DNA of 18,358 nucleotides from URHD0088 sp041488295 (GCA_041488295.1 JBGPOZ010000076.1:1-18358); one strand, 5' to 3'; shown: positions 8,039 through 15,369, counted from the first letter of the stretch. The notes: generated by a model from the letters alone, not told the origin. Numbers and translations are program-made.

Positions 8039-8374
8039 CTAGAACAACCGCACGCCATTCGTAACTTGTTGTTCCGGTTGAATTAGTACGACTTCTCCCT
8101 GATCGTCGGGAAAGCCCAGCACCAGCACCTCCGACATGAACCTGCCGATCTGCTTCGGCGGGAAGTTGACGACCGCGGCGACCTGGCGGCCGATCAAGGT
8201 CTCTGCCGTATAGTGGGAGGTGACCTGCGCCGATGATTTCTTGACGCCGATCTCGGGACCGAAATCGACCGCAAGCTTGAAGGCGGGCCGCCGCGCCTCG
8301 GGGTAGGGCTGTACGTCGACGATGGTGCCGACGCGAATGTCGACTTTGGCGAAATCATCGTACGTGATCGTCAT
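8039..8374 (-). CDS. csaA: tRNA-binding/chaperone protein CsaA
   Basis: A 111-residue single-domain tRNA-binding protein of the EMAP-II/OB-fold type (CsaA family). The conserved opening KVDIRVGTIVDVQPYPEARRPAFKL is at residues 10-34, SSAQVTSHY at 47-55, VVNFPPKQIGRFMSEVLVLG at 68-87, and the family's C-terminal NGVRLF at the end. Such proteins form homodimers, bind tRNA and have been described as export-related chaperones. The ATG at 8374 has a purine-rich ribosome site (ggggggaag) just upstream; the frame is open for 27 more codons, which look non-coding. The last 25 codons are less GC-rich than the remainder (38 of 75 bases by hand count), and a diverged second copy of this tail lies at 4897-4974, beyond the TRAP genes. 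The 3' end may therefore have been replaced. Confidence 0.93.
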   Translation of the reverse strand: MTITYDDFAKVDIRVGTIVDVQPYPEARRPAFKLAVDFGPEIGVKKSSAQVTSHYTAETLIGRQVAAVVNFPPKQIGRFMSEVLVLGFPDDQGEVVLIQPEQQVTNGVRLF

Positions 8375-8465
8375 TCCGCTTCCCCCCGCGCCTGCGAATT
8401 TTCCCCGCGCATGCGAATTTCGCGGAGTCCTGCCGCAGATTCGCGCATCCTGCAAGGCGCGCAGG

Positions 8466-8494
8466 AAAAAAGGCCGTCCCGAGGGACGGCCTTT
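8466..8494 (-). terminator. Intrinsic terminator of the phasin gene
   Basis: On the minus strand an 11-bp perfect stem AAAGGCCGTCC / GGACGGCCTTT (8494-8484 and 8479-8469) with a four-base loop is followed by a run of six T (plus-strand a's at 8466-8471, partly in the stem). It begins 26 bases after the phasin stop codon. This is a textbook Rho-independent terminator, consistent with a highly transcribed single gene, and it separates the phasin from csaA downstream. Confidence 0.9.
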
Positions 8495-8520
8495 CGACTG
8501 ATAAGCCGATGCGGCGTCGA

Positions 8521-8970
8521 TTACCGCGCGGCGACGGAGACCTTCTTCTTGGCGAAGTCGCGGACCTCGTCGAGACCCTCGGTCACCCGCTTGTTGATGA
8601 CGTTGAACGCTTCGGTGTTCGCCTTGGTCACGAGCTCGGTGAGCTCGCGGGCATTGGCGAGACCCTTCTCGAGGGCCTGCTTCGAATACTCGGCCTGCTT
8701 GGCGAAACGATCCTCGGGCGAGCCGGCCGGCTGCACGAAATCGCGGAACATGGCCGAAAACTCGTCCATCGCCTCGCGGGCGATCTCGACCTGCCGGCGG
8801 ACCACCGCCTGGACGCCCTCGACGGCCAACTGATTGGCCTGCGTGAACGCCTCGAGATTCTTGCGCTGGATCGCCGTGACCGCCTCGAAATCGAGGCCCG
8901 GGACGCGGAACTCGCCCATCGCCTTGGTGACGTCGAAGAAACCGTTCTTGGTGCTGCTTGCGTTTGCCAT
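8521..8970 (-). CDS. Phasin family protein (polyhydroxyalkanoate granule-associated)
   Basis: A 149-residue, largely helical, Ala/Glu/Lys-rich protein without membrane segments. The stretch AVTAIQRKNLEAFTQANQLA at about residues 31-50, followed by RQVEIAREAMDEFSAMFRDF, and the repeated amphipathic helices up to the Lys-rich C-terminus are typical of alphaproteobacterial phasins. Phasins coat polyhydroxybutyrate granules and control their number and size. The ATG at 8970 with ggaggg a few bases upstream is preferred to an in-frame TTG at 8982. The gene stands alone: a 142-base leader with two TGCA-N-TGCA palindromes upstream and a strong terminator downstream, suggesting it is separately regulated, probably by a PhaR-type repressor that responds to polymer. 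No polymer synthase is in the window. Confidence 0.88.
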   Translation of the reverse strand: MANASSTKNGFFDVTKAMGEFRVPGLDFEAVTAIQRKNLEAFTQANQLAVEGVQAVVRRQVEIAREAMDEFSAMFRDFVQPAGSPEDRFAKQAEYSKQALEKGLANARELTELVTKANTEAFNVINKRVTEGLDEVRDFAKKKVSVAAR

Positions 8971-9021
8971 TGGACCCTCCAAGCCTCTGATATTACCGGG
9001 AAACTTTCATCGCAGGTTTTA

Positions 9022-9039
9022 TTGTGCACTGCAACATAA
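9022..9039. promoter_or_regulatory. Putative PhaR-type operator, phasin-proximal
   Basis: The sequence ttgtgcactgcaacataa contains TGCA-C-TGCA centred on 9029, flanked by imperfect half-sites (6 of 8 positions symmetrical in attgtgca/tgcaacat). It lies about 52-69 bases upstream of the phasin ATG, where a promoter would be expected. Its core TGCACTGCAACA is repeated exactly, in the opposite orientation, in the site at 9077-9097. TGC/GCA-rich palindromes are the known targets of PhaR repressors of phasin genes in alphaproteobacteria; assigning this site to PhaR is inference. Confidence 0.5.
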
Positions 9040-9076
9040 CGCATATATCGGCGCGGTCGCCTAATCCGTCAAGGGC

Positions 9077-9097
9077 TTTTGTTGCAGTGCAGCAAAA
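9077..9097. promoter_or_regulatory. Putative PhaR-type operator, distal near-perfect palindrome
   Basis: The sequence ttttgttgcagtgcagcaaaa is a 21-base palindrome around the G at 9087, with 9 of 10 flanking pairs matching. It starts 16 bases past the stop formed by the TetR-type regulator gene and lies 107-127 bases before the phasin ATG. Its centre is 58 bases from that of the proximal site, close to a whole or half number of helix turns, so a repressor could bind both. No other function in the gap explains it. Confidence 0.55.
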
Positions 9098-9112
9098 ATT
9101 CTCGAAACGGAC

Positions 9113-9709
9113 TTATTCAGCGGCAGCGGCAGCGGCGGTCCCGGACGCTGTCAGACCAAGCCAGCCCTCGGCCTGGCGCAGGCGCTGGTCGAGCGCGGCC
9201 ATCGTCTTCATCATGTCCGGCGAATCGTCGGCAAGCCAGGTCCGCAGGACCGAAAGATAGATGCCGAGCAACAGTTTAGCACGCATCTGGCCGCGCCAGC
9301 CACTCGCCGAAACCCCGGCGATCTCGAGCATCCAGCTCATCGAATTGACGAGCGACGGCCCGGCGGCGAGCGTTGCCAGCGGATCCAGCCACGCATCGCG
9401 CGCGAGGGCGCGGACGGCGCCCTTGTACGCATTAAGCGCGTCAAAACGCCGCATCACCACGTCGAAGAGCCGGTCGCGCGGCCGCTCGCCCTCCTCAGCG
9501 ATGCCGCCGGCGAGGACCGCCTCGTCGATCCGCCGGTGGAAGGCTTCCAGGACCGCCGTCTTCGAGCGGTAGATCGCGTAGAGCTGAAGCACAGGCAAGC
9601 GGGCCGCGGCGGCGATGTCGGCGAGGCTGACCCTATGCCAGCCATGCTTCGCCGCGAGCTCCAGCGCCGCATCGACAATACGTTGCGCGCGATCGATCTT
9701 CTTCGCCAT
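9113..9709 (-). CDS. TetR-family transcriptional regulator
   Basis: A 198-residue protein with a TetR-type N-terminal helix-turn-helix at residues 8-58 (RIVDAALELAAKHGW, then SLADIAAAARLP and LYAIYRSKTAVLEAF). The HTH is slightly unusual in its recognition helix, LPVLQLYAIYRSK. The C-terminal ligand domain (residues about 75-180) is helical, with no recognisable ligand signature; the segment RDRLFDVVMRRFDALN is like that in COQ9-related TetR-fold proteins, so a non-regulatory role cannot be excluded. The C-terminus ends in an Ala-rich tail. ATG at 9709, with a weak ribosome site. It precedes the phasin gene on the same strand, separated by the two palindromes, which are possible targets, though a PhaR encoded elsewhere is equally likely. 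Confidence 0.82.
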   Translation of the reverse strand: MAKKIDRAQRIVDAALELAAKHGWHRVSLADIAAAARLPVLQLYAIYRSKTAVLEAFHRRIDEAVLAGGIAEEGERPRDRLFDVVMRRFDALNAYKGAVRALARDAWLDPLATLAAGPSLVNSMSWMLEIAGVSASGWRGQMRAKLLLGIYLSVLRTWLADDSPDMMKTMAALDQRLRQAEGWLGLTASGTAAAAAAE

Positions 9710-9793
9710 AGAGACGCTCTTGCACAGAAGGCCGCCAACAATATGGCTATTCGACCGGCCGAAGGAAATGGCCGCCGCCGCTTTTACGCGTCT

Positions 9794-10273
9794 TCAGACG
9801 ACGGCGATCACCGTGCCCTTCGTCAAGCGCTCGAGCTCGGCGGGCGTCAAGCGGAAGACCGCGTGCGGATGGCCGGCCGCGGCCCAGATCGCCCTGTGCT
9901 TGCGGAGATCCTCATCGATGAAGGTGCGGATGGCTGTTGCGTGACCGATGGGCGCGACGCCGCCGATCGCATAGCCGGTGCGCTCGCGCACGAAATCGGC
10001 GTCGGCCTTGCCGATCGTTTCGCCGAGAGCGGTTGCGACTTTCTTCTCGTCGACCCGGTTGACGCCGCTCGCGATGACCAGCACGGCCTTCCCGCTATGG
10101 GCGCGGAAGACGAGCGATTTCGCGATCTGCGCCACCGTGCAGCCGACCGCGGCTGCGGCGTCCGCCGCGCTTCGCGCCGTCGAGGGCATCATTTGCACCG
10201 TGCATTCGGAGCCGGCCGCGCACAGCAAATCCTGGACGCGCTGCGCCGCCGGCGCCAAGGCTCCGTCGGTCAT
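9794..10273 (-). CDS. YbaK/EbsC-type aminoacyl-tRNA deacylase (prolyl-tRNA editing family)
   Basis: A 159-residue single-domain protein of the YbaK/prolyl-tRNA synthetase-associated family. Conserved features are KSLVFRAHSGKAVLVIASG with Lys52, the YAIGGVAPIGH loop at residues 101-111, and AAAGHPHAVFRLTPAEL at 131-147. Members hydrolyse wrongly charged tRNAs, most often Cys-tRNA(Pro) or Ala-tRNA(Pro), in trans to the synthetase. Which mischarged tRNA is the substrate cannot be told here. ATG at 10273 lies 4 bases after the proC stop, so it is the third gene of a ybjN-proC-deacylase operon. A TetR-type gene follows after 84 bases. Confidence 0.88.
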   Translation of the reverse strand: MTDGALAPAAQRVQDLLCAAGSECTVQMMPSTARSAADAAAAVGCTVAQIAKSLVFRAHSGKAVLVIASGVNRVDEKKVATALGETIGKADADFVRERTGYAIGGVAPIGHATAIRTFIDEDLRKHRAIWAAAGHPHAVFRLTPAELERLTKGTVIAVV

Positions 10274-10277
10274 GGCA

Positions 10278-11108
10278 TCAATCCGCGAGCTCGCGCGAGC
10301 GTCGCGCCGCCGCCGCCACCGCGTTCTTGAGAAGCGGCTCCAGCCCGCCCGGCGCCATCAGCACCTCGAGCGCCGCCTGGGTCGTGCCGCCGGGGCTCGT
10401 CACGTTCTGCCGCAGAATGCTCGCGGCTTCGCCGGAAAGGCGCGCAAGCTCGCCGGCGCCGGCGACGGTGGCGCGCGCGAGGCGAACCGCGAGCTCGTCC
10501 GGCAGCCCGGCCGCGACGCCGGCCTTGGCAAGGCATTCGATGAGGAGAAAGACGTAAGCGGGACCGCTGCCCGAGACCGCGGTTACCGCGTCGATGAGGC
10601 TCTCATCCTCGACCCAGGCGACCTCGCCGACCGCGGCAAGGAGGCGATCGCACAGCGCGATCTGTGCCGGTGCCACGAGCGGATTGGCGCAGGCGACGGT
10701 GATGCCGCGGCCGATCGCCGCCGGGGTGTTGGGCATGGCGCGGACGATCGCGGCGGCGCTGCCGAGATGGCGGGCGAAATAGGCCAGAGTCTTGCCGGCC
10801 GCGATCGACAGAAAGACGGTGTCGGGTCCGGCAAAGCGCGTGTAGTGGCGGATCGCGTCATCCATCATCTGCGGCTTGACGGCGATGACGATGACAGCGG
10901 GACGGAGATCGAGATCGAGGGTCACCGCCTCGCGATGCACGACGGTGTCGGGGCGGCCGGCGAAGGCCGCGCCGCCGGCGCCGGGCTCGACGATGACGAA
11001 GCGCGCCGCCGAGCCGCGATCGAGCCAGCCCTGCAGCATCGCGCCGCCCATCTTGCCGCAACCGACCAGAAGAACCTCGCTGCCGGAACCTGGCCCGGTC
11101 GAGCTCAT
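10278..11108 (-). CDS. proC: Pyrroline-5-carboxylate reductase
   Basis: A 276-residue enzyme that reduces 1-pyrroline-5-carboxylate to L-proline with NAD(P)H, the last step of proline synthesis, in the cytoplasm. The N-terminal dinucleotide motif GCGKMG is at residues 16-21, VKPQ at 77-80, MPNTP at 125-129, SGSGPAY at 179-185, and the ProC signature VTSPGGTTQAALEVL at 236-250. Length is normal for the family. The ATG at 11108 overlaps the ybjN stop (ATGA), indicating coupled translation; a longer frame upstream only reads through ybjN in another frame. Operon with ybjN upstream and the tRNA deacylase downstream. Confidence 0.96.
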   Translation of the reverse strand: MSSTGPGSGSEVLLVGCGKMGGAMLQGWLDRGSAARFVIVEPGAGGAAFAGRPDTVVHREAVTLDLDLRPAVIVIAVKPQMMDDAIRHYTRFAGPDTVFLSIAAGKTLAYFARHLGSAAAIVRAMPNTPAAIGRGITVACANPLVAPAQIALCDRLLAAVGEVAWVEDESLIDAVTAVSGSGPAYVFLLIECLAKAGVAAGLPDELAVRLARATVAGAGELARLSGEAASILRQNVTSPGGTTQAALEVLMAPGGLEPLLKNAVAAAARRSRELAD

Positions 11109-11608
11109 GCCTCGCCGACCGGATCGATCATGGCCGCCGTCATCGCCTCGTCGGCGGTCTTGCCGCCCCAGAGAACAAGCTGGAAGGCGGGATAGAAGCG
11201 CTCGCATTCGCTGAGGGCGATGTCGACGAGATCCTCGATCTGCTCGACGCTGGCGCCGAGCGCGCCGCGCAGCAGGATGGCATGGCGGAAAGCCGGCGAG
11301 TTGTCGTCGGAGGCGACGTCGAAGTGACCCAGCCAGAGCTTTTCGTTGACGAGGGCGAGCAGCTCGTAGACCGCCGACCGACGGCCTTTCGGCACTTTCA
11401 TATCGAAGCCGCAGGAGAAATGCAGCGCGCTGATCTCCTCCTGCCAGACGAAGTAAAGGCGGTAGTCGCACCAGCGGCCCTTGACCTCGACGACCATCTC
11501 CTCGTCGCTCGACCGGTCATGCGCCCATTCATTGGCAAGGACGATTTCCTCGACGAGATCGATCGGATTGGTGGCCGGCGAGCTCGTCTCGGTGTGAACA
11601 GAGGTCAT
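11105..11608 (-). CDS. YbjN domain-containing protein
   Basis: A 167-residue protein of the YbjN family, often found beside proC in alphaproteobacteria. Visible features are an N-terminal segment NPIDLVEEIVLANEWAHDR, a beta-rich middle (VEVKGRWCDYRLYFVWQEE, ALHFSCGFDMKVP), and YELLALVNEKLWLGHFDV, typical of the YbjN/type III secretion chaperone-like fold. The biochemical role of the family is not established; in enterobacteria YbjN influences motility and stress responses. The ATG at 11608 has a strong ribosome site (aagggggg). Its stop overlaps the proC start. A TATAGT -10-like hexamer at 11694-11689 may belong to its promoter, but I could not find a matching -35 element. Confidence 0.85.
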   Translation of the reverse strand: MTSVHTETSSPATNPIDLVEEIVLANEWAHDRSSDEEMVVEVKGRWCDYRLYFVWQEEISALHFSCGFDMKVPKGRRSAVYELLALVNEKLWLGHFDVASDDNSPAFRHAILLRGALGASVEQIEDLVDIALSECERFYPAFQLVLWGGKTADEAMTAAMIDPVGEA

Positions 11609-11789
11609 GATGCCCCCCTTCGACGCGCAGACGGTGCTCGGTCGCACGAGAATCCAGGGCTAGTGCAGAGCACGGCAGCGCGACACAAACTATAGCCTGC
11701 CAAAGAGCAACCAGAGTCGCAAGCGAGAAACATCGCGGGAGATCGCGACGCGCCGGTCGGAGACGGGTGCGCGGCGAGCCGAACGGGGT

Positions 11790-12122
11790 TCACTGCGCGG
11801 ACGCCGTGCCGCCTCGCGGCTTCGTCTTTTGCCGCGAGGATTTCCTGGCCGAGGGCAATCCGCCGGCGGTTTCGAGACGCTGGAGGCGTGCTTCGGCGTC
11901 AGCGAGGCGCTGCTCCAGCCGTTCCTGCTCGGTGCGCGCCTTTCCCGCCATCGCCCGCACGGCGTCGAATTCCTCGCGGGTGACGAGATCCATCCGGCCG
12001 AGAAACCGCTCGAGCTGATCGCGCACGCGCGATTCGATCTCGGCGCGCATCCCGGTCACCGCGCCGAGCGCGCCCGTCGCGACCCGGGCGATGTCGTCGA
12101 GGATGGGATTCTTGGTCTGCAT
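11790..12122 (-). CDS. ubiK: Ubiquinone biosynthesis accessory factor UbiK (YqiC/BMFP family)
   Basis: A 110-residue protein matching the UbiK/BMFP family: an N-terminal amphipathic helix (ILDDIARVATGALGAVTG), RDQLERFLGRMDLVTREEFDAV at residues 34-55, and a coiled coil at about 58-86 (EQERLEQRLADAEARLQRLE), ending in a Lys/Arg-rich tail. The family forms trimers at the membrane and assists the ubiquinone-making enzymes, in enterobacteria together with UbiJ. The ATG at 12122 follows ggagcgagg. The gene is divergent from hldD with 186 bases between them. In many alphaproteobacteria the divergent partner is lgt; here hldD lies in between. Confidence 0.9.
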   Translation of the reverse strand: MQTKNPILDDIARVATGALGAVTGMRAEIESRVRDQLERFLGRMDLVTREEFDAVRAMAGKARTEQERLEQRLADAEARLQRLETAGGLPSARKSSRQKTKPRGGTASAQ

Positions 12123-12242
12123 GGGCCTCGCTCCTTGCGCCGGCTCGGTCTATACAACGCCGAGGGTCGTCGCACCCATCCCCGCTATCACAGCTTCCGG
12201 CACAACGGAACCTGAATCTACCGACCGGCCCGGGCTCTGGCC

Positions 12243-12271
12243 TTCCGCAGCCGCGACGCAGGCCCTATAAC
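12243..12271 (+). promoter_or_regulatory. Possible hldD promoter
   Basis: A -10-like TATAAC at 12266-12271 lies 17 bases after TTCCGC at 12243-12248, a weak -35. Transcription would start about 30 bases before the hldD ATG. The gap between ubiK and hldD has no other obvious element. Only the -10 is convincing. Confidence 0.3.
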
Positions 12272-12308
12272 ACCGGCCGAGGGACGCAAGCGAGCGAAGC
12301 TCCACGGA

Positions 12309-13295
12309 ATGATCATCGTCACCGGCGGCGCCGGCTTCATCGGCTCTAACCTGGTCGCCGCCCTCGAAGAGCGCGGCGAACGCGACCTCGTCGTCTGCGA
12401 CCGTCTCGGCGATGACGAGAAATGGCGCAACCTCGGCAAGCGCGCGCTGGCCGCGGTGATCCTCCCGGAAGCGCTCGAGGCGTTCCTTGCCGGCCACGCC
12501 GGCAAGATCGAGGCGATCTTTCACCTCGGCGCCATCTCCTCTACGACCGCGCGCGACGCCGATCTCGTGGTCGAGGCGAATTTCACGACGACGATGCGGC
12601 TCTGGGATTGGTGCGCCGCGGAGCGCGTGCCGTTCATCTACGCCTCCTCGGCCGCGACCTATGGCGCGGGCGAGGCGGGGTTCGACGATGACGGATCGAG
12701 CGCCGGGCTCGCGCGGCTTCGCCCGCTCAATCTCTATGGCTGGTCGAAGCATGTGACCGATCGCCGCATCGCGCAGCTCGTCGAGGGCAACGCGCCGCGC
12801 CCGCCGCATTGGGCCGGCCTCAAATTCTTCAACGTCTACGGCCCCAATGAGGCGCACAAGGGCGAGATGATGAGCCTCGTCGCCAAACTCGCCCCGCGCG
12901 CGCAACGCGGCGAGCCGGCGCGGCTCTTTCGCTCGCATCGCCCCGATTGCGCCGATGGCGGGCAATCGCGCGATTTCATCTACGTCAGGGATTGCGTCGA
13001 GATGGTGCTGTGGCTGTGGCAGCACCCCGACGTCAACGGCCTCTTCAACATCGGCACCGGCAAGGCGCGCAGCTTCGCCGATCTCGCCGCTGCGACCTAC
13101 CGCGCGCTCGGCCGCGAGCCATCCTTCGAGTTCATCGATACGCCCGAGGCAATCCGCGAGAACTACCAGTACTTTACCGAGGCCCGGATGGACCGCTTGC
13201 GCGCCGCCGGCTACGACCGGCCGATCACCTCGCTCGAGGACGGGGTCGCCGACTATGTCGGCTCCTACCTCGCCGCCGCCGACCCGTACCGTTGA
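12309..13295 (+). CDS. hldD: ADP-L-glycero-D-manno-heptose 6-epimerase
   Basis: A 328-residue extended SDR. The NADP-binding motif GGAGFIG is at residues 6-12. The two catalytic residues known from the HldD family are in place: Tyr143 in YGWSK (with Lys147) and the Lys184 in NVYGPNEAHKG. AISSTTARDADL and DFIYVRDCVEMV also match HldD. It converts ADP-D-glycero-D-manno-heptose to the L-glycero form for the inner core of lipopolysaccharide. Its presence says the organism makes heptose-containing LPS. The ATG at 12309 has only a weak ribosome site (gga). The gene lies 14 bases before lgt, so the two are probably cotranscribed. No other heptose genes are in view. Confidence 0.94.
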   Translation: MIIVTGGAGFIGSNLVAALEERGERDLVVCDRLGDDEKWRNLGKRALAAVILPEALEAFLAGHAGKIEAIFHLGAISSTTARDADLVVEANFTTTMRLWDWCAAERVPFIYASSAATYGAGEAGFDDDGSSAGLARLRPLNLYGWSKHVTDRRIAQLVEGNAPRPPHWAGLKFFNVYGPNEAHKGEMMSLVAKLAPRAQRGEPARLFRSHRPDCADGGQSRDFIYVRDCVEMVLWLWQHPDVNGLFNIGTGKARSFADLAAATYRALGREPSFEFIDTPEAIRENYQYFTEARMDRLRAAGYDRPITSLEDGVADYVGSYLAAADPYR

Positions 13296-13309
13296 GGCGA
13301 TCCCCGAGC

Positions 13310-14146
13310 ATGCCGTTCTTCGCCATCCTCTTTCCTTCGATCAAGCCCGAGATCTTTTCGCTCGGTCCCTATCATGTCGGCGGCTGGGAGCTGGGCCCCT
13401 TTGCGATCCGCTGGTATGCGCTGGCCTACATCGCCGGCCTCATCCTCGGCTGGCGCTGGTGCCTCGCCATCGCCAAGCGCCCGCCGCTCAGCGCCAAGAT
13501 CCTCGACATCGACGACTTCCTCACCTGGGCGACGGTCGGCGTCGTGCTCGGCGGCCGGCTCGGCTACGTGCTCTTCTACCTGCCGCATCACTATGCTGCG
13601 AATCCACTCGAGATCTTCCAGGTCTGGCACGGCGGCATGTCGTTCCATGGCGGCGCCCTCGGCGTCCTCGTTGCGATCCTCTTGTTCACCCGGCGGCGCG
13701 GCCTCAATCCGCTCGCCTTCGGCGACATCATCGTCTGCGCCGTGCCGATCGGCCTCTTCTTCGGGCGCATCGCCAATTTCATCAACAGCGAGCTGTGGGG
13801 CCGCGTGACGGACGTGCCATGGGGCGTCATCTTTCCCAATGGCGGGCCCGAGCCGCGCCATCCGAGCCAGCTTTATGAGGCCTGTCTCGAGGGCCTCGTG
13901 CTGTTCGTCATCGTCAATTGGCTCGAGCGCTCGACCACGATCCGCGAGAAGCCGGGCGCGCTGTCCGGGGTCTTGCTCATCGGCTACGGCATCGCCCGCA
14001 TCATCGCCGAGTTCTTTCGCGTGCCCGACGAGTTCCTCGGATATCTCGCCTTCGATATCGTCACCATGGGGCAGATCCTGTCGCTGCCGCTCATCATCGC
14101 CGGCCTCGCCCTCCTGTTTCGGCCGGCGCATCGCACGACGGCGTGA
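13310..14146 (+). CDS. lgt: Prolipoprotein diacylglyceryl transferase
   Basis: A 278-residue inner-membrane enzyme with about seven transmembrane helices. It moves diacylglycerol from phosphatidylglycerol to the lipobox Cys of prolipoproteins, the first step of lipoprotein maturation. The Lgt signature GRIANFINSELWG lies at residues 152-164, including the essential Arg153, HGGMSFHGG at 107-115 contains the conserved catalytic His113, and PRHPSQLYEA at 182-191 matches the family. Length is normal. ATG at 13310 with gaggcg upstream; a longer frame upstream only reads through hldD. Its stop overlaps the GTG start of the next gene (GTGA), so translation is coupled. Confidence 0.96.
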   Translation: MPFFAILFPSIKPEIFSLGPYHVGGWELGPFAIRWYALAYIAGLILGWRWCLAIAKRPPLSAKILDIDDFLTWATVGVVLGGRLGYVLFYLPHHYAANPLEIFQVWHGGMSFHGGALGVLVAILLFTRRRGLNPLAFGDIIVCAVPIGLFFGRIANFINSELWGRVTDVPWGVIFPNGGPEPRHPSQLYEACLEGLVLFVIVNWLERSTTIREKPGALSGVLLIGYGIARIIAEFFRVPDEFLGYLAFDIVTMGQILSLPLIIAGLALLFRPAHRTTA

Positions 14147-15237
14147 ATCCGCTCGGCGAGCTCCTCGCGCGGCGCATCCGCACGCATGGGCCGCTGACGA
14201 TCGGCGAGTTCATGGCGGAGGCGCTCGGCCATCCCGAATACGGCTATTACGCGACGCGCGATCCCTTTGGCCGGCGCGGCGATTTCACGACGGCGCCGGA
14301 GATCAGCCAGATCTTCGGCGAGCTCATCGGCCTCTGGTGCGCCGACCTTTGGGAGCGGATGGGTCGCCCCGCGCCCTTCATCCTCGCCGAGCTGGGTCCC
14401 GGGCGCGGCACGTTGATGGCCGACGCGCTGCGCGCCGCGCGGATCATGCCGGGCTTCCTCGCGGCGATGCGCCTCCATCTCGTCGAGACGAGCCCGGTGC
14501 TGCGCCGCGCGCAGACGCGCGCCCTCTCGATGCTCGGGCCCGTCTGGCACGACAGCATCGCCAGCCTGCCGCCGGGCGCCGCTCTCGTCATCGCCAACGA
14601 ATTCCTCGACGCGCTGCCGATCCGGCAGTTCGTGAAGACCGCGGCGGGCTGGCGGGAAAAGCTGATCGGACTTTCCGCCGAGAGCGACGATCTCGCTTTC
14701 GCGCTCGCGCCGGGTGCGACGCCGGCGGTCGCGCTGGTCCCAGGAGCGTTCGCGACGGCACCGGAAGGCTCCCATTGCGAGGTGGCGCCGGCGGCGCTGG
14801 CAATCGCCGACGGTCTTGCCCGGCGGTTCGCCGAGCAGTGCGGCGCCGCGCTCATCATCGATTACGGCTATTACCCGAGCGCGTGCGGCGACACCTTGCA
14901 GGCGGTGCGGCGCCATCGCCGGCACGAGATCCTCGATGAGCCGGGCGAAGCCGATCTGACCGCGCATGTCGATTTCGCCGCCATCGCGGCGGGGGCGACC
15001 GACGCCGGCGCGCGGGTCCTGGGTCCGGTGAGCCAGGGCAACTTCCTGCAACGCCTCGGCCTTGCGGCGCGCGCCGAGCGCCTTTTCCTCCGCGCCACGC
15101 CGACGCAAGCCGCCGATATCGGCGCCGCGTGCCGGTGCCTGGTCGATCCCGCCGAGATGGGCAGTCTTTTCAAGGTCCTCTGCATCGCGGCGCCCAACCT
15201 GCCGGATCCCGCCGGCTTCGCGCACAGCGTCGGGTGA
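14143..15237 (+). CDS. SAM-dependent methyltransferase, MidA/NDUFAF7 family
   Basis: A 364-residue protein of the NDUFAF7/MidA methyltransferase family. The strongest marks are GDFTTAPEISQIFGELIG at residues 46-63 and the SAM-binding ELGPGRGTL at 83-91, followed by IANEFLDALPIRQF and the C-terminal QGNFLQRLGL. In mitochondria NDUFAF7 dimethylates an Arg of the complex I subunit NDUFS2; a similar role on NuoD is plausible in this alphaproteobacterium but unproven. The start is GTG at 14143, overlapping the lgt stop. In this family the conserved opening (LGELLARRIRTHGPLTIGEF) begins right after this codon, which confirms it. Followed by a 132-base gap before pgeF. Confidence 0.93.
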   Translation: MNPLGELLARRIRTHGPLTIGEFMAEALGHPEYGYYATRDPFGRRGDFTTAPEISQIFGELIGLWCADLWERMGRPAPFILAELGPGRGTLMADALRAARIMPGFLAAMRLHLVETSPVLRRAQTRALSMLGPVWHDSIASLPPGAALVIANEFLDALPIRQFVKTAAGWREKLIGLSAESDDLAFALAPGATPAVALVPGAFATAPEGSHCEVAPAALAIADGLARRFAEQCGAALIIDYGYYPSACGDTLQAVRRHRRHEILDEPGEADLTAHVDFAAIAAGATDAGARVLGPVSQGNFLQRLGLAARAERLFLRATPTQAADIGAACRCLVDPAEMGSLFKVLCIAAPNLPDPAGFAHSVG

Positions 15238-15369
15238 ATTGCCGTATCAGCGTGGGTACCGCGCATATCGCCCATTGCAAAACATCACCCCATCGCCACG
15301 CATCTTGCGCTATCTTCGGCGCAACCTCCTTGTCTTCGTGGCGAGTTCCGATCGCAGTGTGACGGCACG

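Noticed and set aside
8003..8040. In-frame extension of CsaA by 12 codons past its TAG
   Set aside because: The family normally ends at NG-x-RLF, and a short open extension is expected by chance; no read-through signal is visible.
11733..11748. Inverted repeat tcgcg-6-cgcga between ybjN and ubiK
   Set aside because: Five base pairs with a poor T-tract; chance is likely in DNA of this composition.
15305..15324. Inverted repeat ttgcgc-8-gcgcaa between the methyltransferase and pgeF, as terminator
   Set aside because: The stem is only 6 bp and no T-run follows on either strand; too weak to call.
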